64,000 nucleotides of DNA from an uncultured Maribacter sp. (GTDB lineage Bacteria > Bacteroidota > Bacteroidia > Flavobacteriales > Flavobacteriaceae): contig NZ_CANMDU010000001.1 of NCBI RefSeq assembly GCF_947496775.1, positions 806,001 to 870,000 on the forward strand. Reading direction: 5' to 3'. Under the pieces are notes generated by a model. That model saw only the letters and a list, made by a program, of their open reading frames with translations, made no database searches and was not told the origin of the DNA. Every line of letters starts with the position of its first letter. Position 1 is the stretch's first letter. The translations under genes and the position numbers were made by a program. Positions 60,501 to 64,000 of the stretch are shown here, one piece after another.

Positions 60501-61329
60501 AGAGCTTAGACCCGATGAAGATAATGACGGTGTTTTTGATGATGGAGATGATTTGTGTCTTGGAACTCCTGCCGGATTAGAAGTAGACGAAACTGGATGT
60601 ACCATTTACCTATTCCCTTCTACTAATTTTACAGTTACTTCTCAAAGCGAAGCTTGTAGAAATAATAATGATGGAAAAATCATTATAGATGCAACCCTAC
60701 CATTAGATTATGAAATTACCATCAACGGTAATGGTATAAATTCTACGGAAAATTTTACTACCAACCACACTTTAAATGACTTAGGTTCTGGAACATACAA
60801 TATTTGCATTAATGGTACAGACGGCAACATAACCTATGAAAACCATTGTTTTGAGGTAGTAATTACTGAACCAGAAGTACTAAATGTAAGCTCCAAACAG
60901 TCTCTAGATGGCAAACAAACTATTTTAAATTTATCTGGATCTACTTTATATAATATAGAATTAAATGGCGTAGTAACGCAAACCAATAAGTCCGAAGTAA
61001 TTTTAGATTTAAAAGGAGGCGCAAACACGCTAAAAGTATATACCAACATCCCATGCCAAGGGGTACACAAAGAACAACTCTTTGCAATAGAGCAACCTAT
61101 TATTTACCCCAATCCTTTTAATGGCTCTACGACCTTATTTCTTGGAAATTATACACAGGATATTGAAATTAAAATATTCACTAGTAGTGCACAATTAATT
61201 AGCTCTAAAAACTACAATATAAATAATACAGAATTAAATTTAGACTTTACAAGTTTACCAACAGGTATCTACTTTATATCTTATAAAGGTGAAGCTTTAA
61301 AAGGAACTGTTAAAGTAATTAAACAATGA
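57565..61329 (+). CDS. Reprolysin-like secreted metalloprotease with P-domain and T9SS sorting tail
   Basis: The protein has 1254 residues. A signal peptide ends about residue 23 (FLSFYGSAQ). A propeptide precedes a reprolysin-like zinc protease with HEMGHQFGANH at about 328-338 (His328, His332, His338 metal ligands and Glu329). Then come immunoglobulin-like domains, a fibronectin type III-like domain (about 760-840), a proprotein-convertase P-domain (about 850-980), an acidic calcium loop DEDNDGVFDDGDD, and the C-terminal type IX sorting domain (IYPNPFNGSTTLF, then LPTGIYFISYK). It should be exported across the outer membrane by T9SS. It overlaps the next gene by 4 bases (ATGA). Confidence 0.92.
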   Translation: MLTKLRLLFSITIVFLSFYGSAQSSYWKQEVPRNALKKSFSQRFRVKNAKTFSLDAQSFRESLSSFSKNESKIVFFPDENGKQNAYLVKESSVLSPELALKYPNIKSYVGYDMNNPKDRIRFSISHNGIQSMVIHGDKKGNTYIEKADKNKYISFRRDESNKTEKDFICNTTSKMEAKIGPSALKPVDDQILRKFRLAVSTTGEYTDFHGGTVADALAAINATVTRINEVFETDLAITLELVTNTDLVIYTDAATDPYESNLNTEVQNTLSNIIGGENYDIGHLFHVDAANGNAGFVGAVCSDAKKGSAFSSHPNPVGDLFDLDYVAHEMGHQFGANHTWSHESEGTQVQAEPASGTTIMGYAGIVGANNVASNGEAYYHYNSIVQITQYLSFTGCAEEIALTNTPPVVDLTGNFTIPKSTPFVLKGNATDIDATDVLTYTWEQIDDGVVTQSTFGPTNISGANFRSQKPTINPERYFPKLSSVISGNLTQTMPPINSAWETLSDVERELNFALTVRDNAPGGGQVVSDLVTVSVVNNAGPFLVTSQTTNEIYKAGDTHTITWDVANTNIAPVLTSTVSILLSLDGGQTFDIVLTEDAMNDGEHKIIIPNANTTEARIMVKANNNIYFAVNSSDFTIEESEVILNFSDLEYEICVPNDLTTTFNYETYLGFSEESTFSIVSPPAGLDIAITPNTATLTNTEVTLDFTNTLNLAPGTYPIQVLSTSATQTKTVTLDLHISNSNFTDVVLQTPINNLLDASTNTEITWTDNVLYTSYDIEIATDELFANIVETTNVTSNSYTPVSLQYETTYYWRVKPKNICGEGNFSAPFSFTTIKFSCNTKNAIGLPLEITAEGTPTINSKISFYEDVPLSDIKVSLELDHNYLADLVVTLISPQGTKIILVSSSCGDLKNINAIFDDSANAFSCGGNPAITGTVKPLGNLSSLQGESIKGDWTLQISDNANDDGGFLKAFSIEICVEGELRPDEDNDGVFDDGDDLCLGTPAGLEVDETGCTIYLFPSTNFTVTSQSEACRNNNDGKIIIDATLPLDYEITINGNGINSTENFTTNHTLNDLGSGTYNICINGTDGNITYENHCFEVVITEPEVLNVSSKQSLDGKQTILNLSGSTLYNIELNGVVTQTNKSEVILDLKGGANTLKVYTNIPCQGVHKEQLFAIEQPIIYPNPFNGSTTLFLGNYTQDIEIKIFTSSAQLISSKNYNINNTELNLDFTSLPTGIYFISYKGEALKGTVKVIKQ

Positions 61330-62006
61330 GAATTTTAGGAATAATTATACTAACTTTTTTTGTTTTAAGTTGCAAAAAATCTGACCCACCTAAACCCCCT
61401 GGAAGCACGCAATTATCTTATCCAGACAAGAATTCTGAATGTACTACAGGAATAAGTATAAGCGATACTTCTAGCGAAGTAGAATTTAGATGGAGCACCG
61501 CGGAAAATACAGACACCTACACTTTAAGTGTTACCAACCAAAACACAGGGTTTACGCAAACCACAAACACTTCTGCCACAAAACTTAAAGTGCCAATTGA
61601 TAAAGGAACTCCTTATACTTGGTTCGTCGTCACAAAAAATAACAAAGTCTCTGAAACTTCTACAAGCGACAAATGGGCTTTTTACAATTCGGGATTTGTT
61701 TCTGCTTTTGTTCCTTTTCCGGCAGAAATTCTTTTTCCAAAAATTGGAGACAATGCATTTATAGATTTAAACAATGAGGTTACTTTAGACTGGTCCGGAG
61801 CCGATTTAGATAATGATATTGATGGCTATGATTTATATTTTTCCACTTCTAAACCACCAACAACACTTTTAGTATCTACTACTCCCTCGGTTACAGAACA
61901 AAAAGTTACTGTAGAAGCTAACACCATATACTATTGGAAAGTAATAACAAAAGATAAAGAAGGTAATACTTCTGATTCCGGGGTATTTAGTTTTAAAGCC
62001 CTTTAA
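61326..62006 (+). CDS. Fibronectin type III-like lipoprotein
   Basis: The protein has 226 residues. MRILGIIILTFFVLSC is a lipoprotein signal with Cys16, followed by KKSDPPKPPG, a proline-rich tether. Two fibronectin type III-like units follow, each with an YTWFV or YYWKVIT strand. The start overlaps the protease stop (ATGA), so it is probably made together with it and may hold or regulate it at the cell surface, which is inference. Its stop directly abuts the pth stop on the other strand. Confidence 0.75.
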   Translation: MRILGIIILTFFVLSCKKSDPPKPPGSTQLSYPDKNSECTTGISISDTSSEVEFRWSTAENTDTYTLSVTNQNTGFTQTTNTSATKLKVPIDKGTPYTWFVVTKNNKVSETSTSDKWAFYNSGFVSAFVPFPAEILFPKIGDNAFIDLNNEVTLDWSGADLDNDIDGYDLYFSTSKPPTTLLVSTTPSVTEQKVTVEANTIYYWKVITKDKEGNTSDSGVFSFKAL

Positions 62007-62636
62007 TTATTTACCATTAAATTGATTCATGGTGTTTTTAACACCTGATAACACAAAAGAACTAACAAGATCTGCAGCTTTTATTAAACGCTCTTCAAGA
62101 GCTTTATTTTCCTCTGCGCTCCACTCTCCTAAGACATAGTCTACTTGCCTACCCTTGCCAAAGTTTGCACCTACACCAAATCTAAAACGATTATATGTTG
62201 CGGTTTGTAGTATTTCTTGAATACTTTTTAATCCATTATGACCACCATCACTCCCTTTAGTTTTTAATCTAAATGTACCGAATTCTAAATTTATATCATC
62301 TGTAATTACCAACACATTCTCTAATGGCACCTTCTCTTTATCCATCCAATACTTAACTGCCTTACCACTAAGATTCATATACGTAGAAGGCTTTAAACAA
62401 AGAAGACTTCTTCCTTTAATTTTAACCACTGCAATATCTCCCAACCTTTGAGTTTCAAAAGCAACCTCTTTACTTTGTGCTAAGGAATCTAAAACTTTAA
62501 AGCCAATGTTGTGTCTTGTCTCTGCATATTCGCTTCCTATATTTCCTAAACCAACTACTAAAAATTTTTTCATTATATCTGATTCTTCTAACAAACCGGT
62601 AGTACTACCAAATAACCATTTAAACATAGACAACAT
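62007..62636 (-). CDS. pth: Peptidyl-tRNA hydrolase
   Basis: The protein has 209 residues if it begins at 62636, or 188 from the ATG at 62573 (MKKFLVVGLGNIGSEYAETR), the usual start of this family. The active-site His lies in ETRHNIGF, and KPSTYMNLSG, ITDDINLEFGTFRLK and GSDGGHNGLKSI are all present. It frees tRNA from dropped peptides. The 21-residue extension is hydrophobic in part (MLSMFKWLFGS) and may be real or an overlong start. Confidence 0.95.
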   Translation of the reverse strand: MLSMFKWLFGSTTGLLEESDIMKKFLVVGLGNIGSEYAETRHNIGFKVLDSLAQSKEVAFETQRLGDIAVVKIKGRSLLCLKPSTYMNLSGKAVKYWMDKEKVPLENVLVITDDINLEFGTFRLKTKGSDGGHNGLKSIQEILQTATYNRFRFGVGANFGKGRQVDYVLGEWSAEENKALEERLIKAADLVSSFVLSGVKNTMNQFNGK

Positions 62637-62663
62637 AAGCCTTTTGTGATGGTATAAAAATAC

Positions 62664-62694
62664 AAAAGCATCTCATAAAAAATGAGATGCTTTT
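62664..62694 (-). terminator. Terminator after rplY
   Basis: A perfect 13-bp stem (AAAAGCATCTCAT / ATGAGATGCTTTT, 62664-62676 and 62682-62694) with a short loop lies 20 bases beyond the rplY stop, between it and pth. Confidence 0.88.
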
Positions 62695-62713
62695 AAACTT
62701 ATATAATTTTTGT

Positions 62714-63337
62714 TTATTCTGCTGCTGCTTCTGCTGGTGCATCTGCTGCTTCACCTTCTTCACCTTCTTCTTCCTCGTCTTCTTCAACTGTATTACGAGA
62801 AGTTTTAACCTGTACAACAACTGTATTGTCTGGATGTAACAAAGTAAATTTATCACTTTTCAATGATTCCACTTTTATATTTCCACCAATTTTAAGCTCT
62901 GATAAATCTACATCAAAGAAATCTATTAAATCTCCTGGCAATGCTTTTATAGAAAGTTTTCTGTTTCTAAATAATAAACGTCCACCATTTTTAACTCCAG
63001 GAGAGCTACCTAATAATCTCACTGGAATAGACATTGTAACCTCTTTGTCTGCAAATAATTGATAAAAATCTATGTGAATTATCTTATCTGTTACAGGGTG
63101 AAACTGAATATCCTGCATAATTGCATCTACTTTAGTTCCATTCTCTAACTCAATCACAACGGTGTGTGCGTTAGGCGTGTAAACCAAATCTCTAAATGAC
63201 AATTCATTCGCTGAAAAATGTAATGGTTTTTCCCCTCCGTATACTACGCAAGGAACCTTTCCAGCATTACGTAAGGCTTTTGTTGCTTTTTTGCCTACGC
63301 TTTCTCTTTCTGATCCTTTAATTGTAATTGACTTCAT
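62714..63337 (-). CDS. rplY: 50S ribosomal protein L25 (CTC/TL5 form)
   Basis: The protein has 207 residues: an N-terminal 5S rRNA-binding L25 domain ([25 protein letters not shown]), a CTC/TL5 C-terminal beta domain ([16 protein letters not shown]), and an acidic tail ([20 protein letters not shown]). Longer than E. coli L25 (94 residues), as in most bacteria outside Enterobacteria. The prs gene lies 46 bases upstream, the classic prs-rplY-pth order. Confidence 0.96.
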   Translation of the reverse strand: MKSITIKGSERESVGKKATKALRNAGKVPCVVYGGEKPLHFSANELSFRDLVYTPNAHTVVIELENGTKVDAIMQDIQFHPVTDKIIHIDFYQLFADKEVTMSIPVRLLGSSPGVKNGGRLLFRNRKLSIKALPGDLIDFFDVDLSELKIGGNIKVESLKSDKFTLLHPDNTVVVQVKTSRNTVEEDEEEEGEEGEAADAPAEAAAE

Positions 63338-63383
63338 TATATATATTAAAAATTAATAATTCTTTTTTTTAGTTTCAATGGTG

Positions 63384-64000
63384 TTACATTAAAAACTTAG
63401 AACTTATAGAAGTATTGTTTTGTACTCTGCTCATAACATCTGCAAACAAATTAGCACAACTTAATACTTTTACTTTTTTACTATCTTTTCTTGTTGGAAT
63501 AGAATCGGTAATTATTAGTTCTGATAGTTGCGACTTTTCTATTTTATCATAAGCATCACCAGACAACAAACCATGCGTTGTAATAGCTCTTACGCTTAAC
63601 GCCCCTCTTTCCATCATTAAATCTGCCGCTTTAGCTAATGTTCCGGCAGTATCTACCATATCATCCACCAAAACAACATTTTTACCTTGCACATCACCAA
63701 TTAACTCCATATGTGAAATTACATTAGCTTTTGCACGTTGCTTATAACATATAACCACATCACTCTTTAAAGCTTTAGAATATGCGTAAGCCCTTTTAGA
63801 ACCCCCCATATCTGGAGATGCAATAGTTAAGTTATCTAAGTTTAGATTTTTTAAGTATGGCAAAAACAAAGTGGATGCGAACAAATGATCTACGGGTTTC
63901 TCAAAGAATCCTTGAATTTGATCGGCATGTAAATCCATTGTTATAATACGTGTAGCCCCAGCTGTTTCCAACATTTTAGCTACTAACTTCGCCGCAATAG
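63384..64000 (-). CDS. prs: Ribose-phosphate pyrophosphokinase (partial, start beyond the window)
   Basis: The 3' part of the gene is present, about 205 residues. ITMDLHADQIQGFF holds the catalytic loop residues that follow the conserved KLVA helix. NVVLVDDMVDTAGTL is the PRPP-binding loop, and VRAITTHGLLSG and MSRVQNNTSISS finish the enzyme. It makes PRPP from ribose 5-phosphate and ATP for nucleotide, His and Trp synthesis. The start lies past the right edge, and the in-frame residues before MLETAGA (IAAKLVAK) confirm continuation. Confidence 0.95.
   Translation of the reverse strand, partial: IAAKLVAKMLETAGATRIITMDLHADQIQGFFEKPVDHLFASTLFLPYLKNLNLDNLTIASPDMGGSKRAYAYSKALKSDVVICYKQRAKANVISHMELIGDVQGKNVVLVDDMVDTAGTLAKAADLMMERGALSVRAITTHGLLSGDAYDKIEKSQLSELIITDSIPTRKDSKKVKVLSCANLFADVMSRVQNNTSISSKFLM

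Overview
The window looks like a chromosomal segment of a marine-type Bacteroidota, most likely a Flavobacteriaceae. The composition is AT-rich. There is a SusC/SusD pair, lipoproteins with Bacteroidota-type signals, and a secreted metalloprotease ending in a type IX secretion sorting domain. DnaE carries a fused N-terminal proofreading exonuclease. Promoter-like pairs of the form TTG-N18-20-TAnnTTTG recur, matching the Bacteroidota housekeeping sigma consensus, and Shine-Dalgarno sequences are mostly weak or absent. No phage, IS element or CRISPR array is visible.

Layout. (1) 1-21.7 kb is a carbohydrate-use region. It starts with the end of a SusC-like receptor and its SusD. Next is an operon for sugar-acid breakdown by an Entner-Doudoroff-like route: MFS transporter, enolase-superfamily dehydratase, PfkB/KDG-type kinase, KDPG-type aldolase. 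A lone sulfatase gene converges on it. Then come two divergent operons around a LacI-type regulator. The leftward one encodes exported proteins (DUF5060 putative glycosidase, DUF1080 lipoprotein, kelch lipoprotein). The rightward one encodes a tartrate dehydrogenase-like enzyme, a cyclase-family metal hydrolase, a DUF1537 four-carbon acid-sugar kinase, a second MFS transporter and a Gfo/Idh oxidoreductase. Four TTGCGCAA boxes lie in the gap between them. A divergent pyruvate kinase-like gene follows. (2) 21.7-28.5 kb is a leftward block of small membrane proteins, lipoproteins and proteins of unknown function, ending with a TPR-AraC regulator. (3) 28.7-31.3 kb holds tRNA-Asp, a DUF58 protein, a MarR regulator with a perfect 44-bp palindrome over its promoter, an NTF2-like lipoprotein and thioredoxin. 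(4) 31.4-39.5 kb is core: dnaE, rpsP-rimM, a broken four-helix-bundle gene, trmN6 and a glutaryl-CoA dehydrogenase-like gene. (5) 39.7-46.8 kb holds a GH1/glycosyltransferase/LpxH-like operon and a YdeP-type molybdopterin oxidoreductase bracketed by direct repeats. (6) 46.3-64 kb is mostly core: a run of small enzymes, then mgtE-ksgA-DUF4286-TPR-serS, ribF, a T9SS metalloprotease, pth, rplY and the start of prs.

The best candidate for an undescribed system is the LacI-centred double operon at 8.3-19.8 kb. Its operators sit where one regulator could control both an exported glycan-processing module with no recognised substrate and a cytoplasmic route for four-carbon sugar acids in which a tartrate dehydrogenase-like enzyme stands where a PdxA2-type enzyme would be expected. 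All functions are read from motifs and gene order only; no database search was possible.
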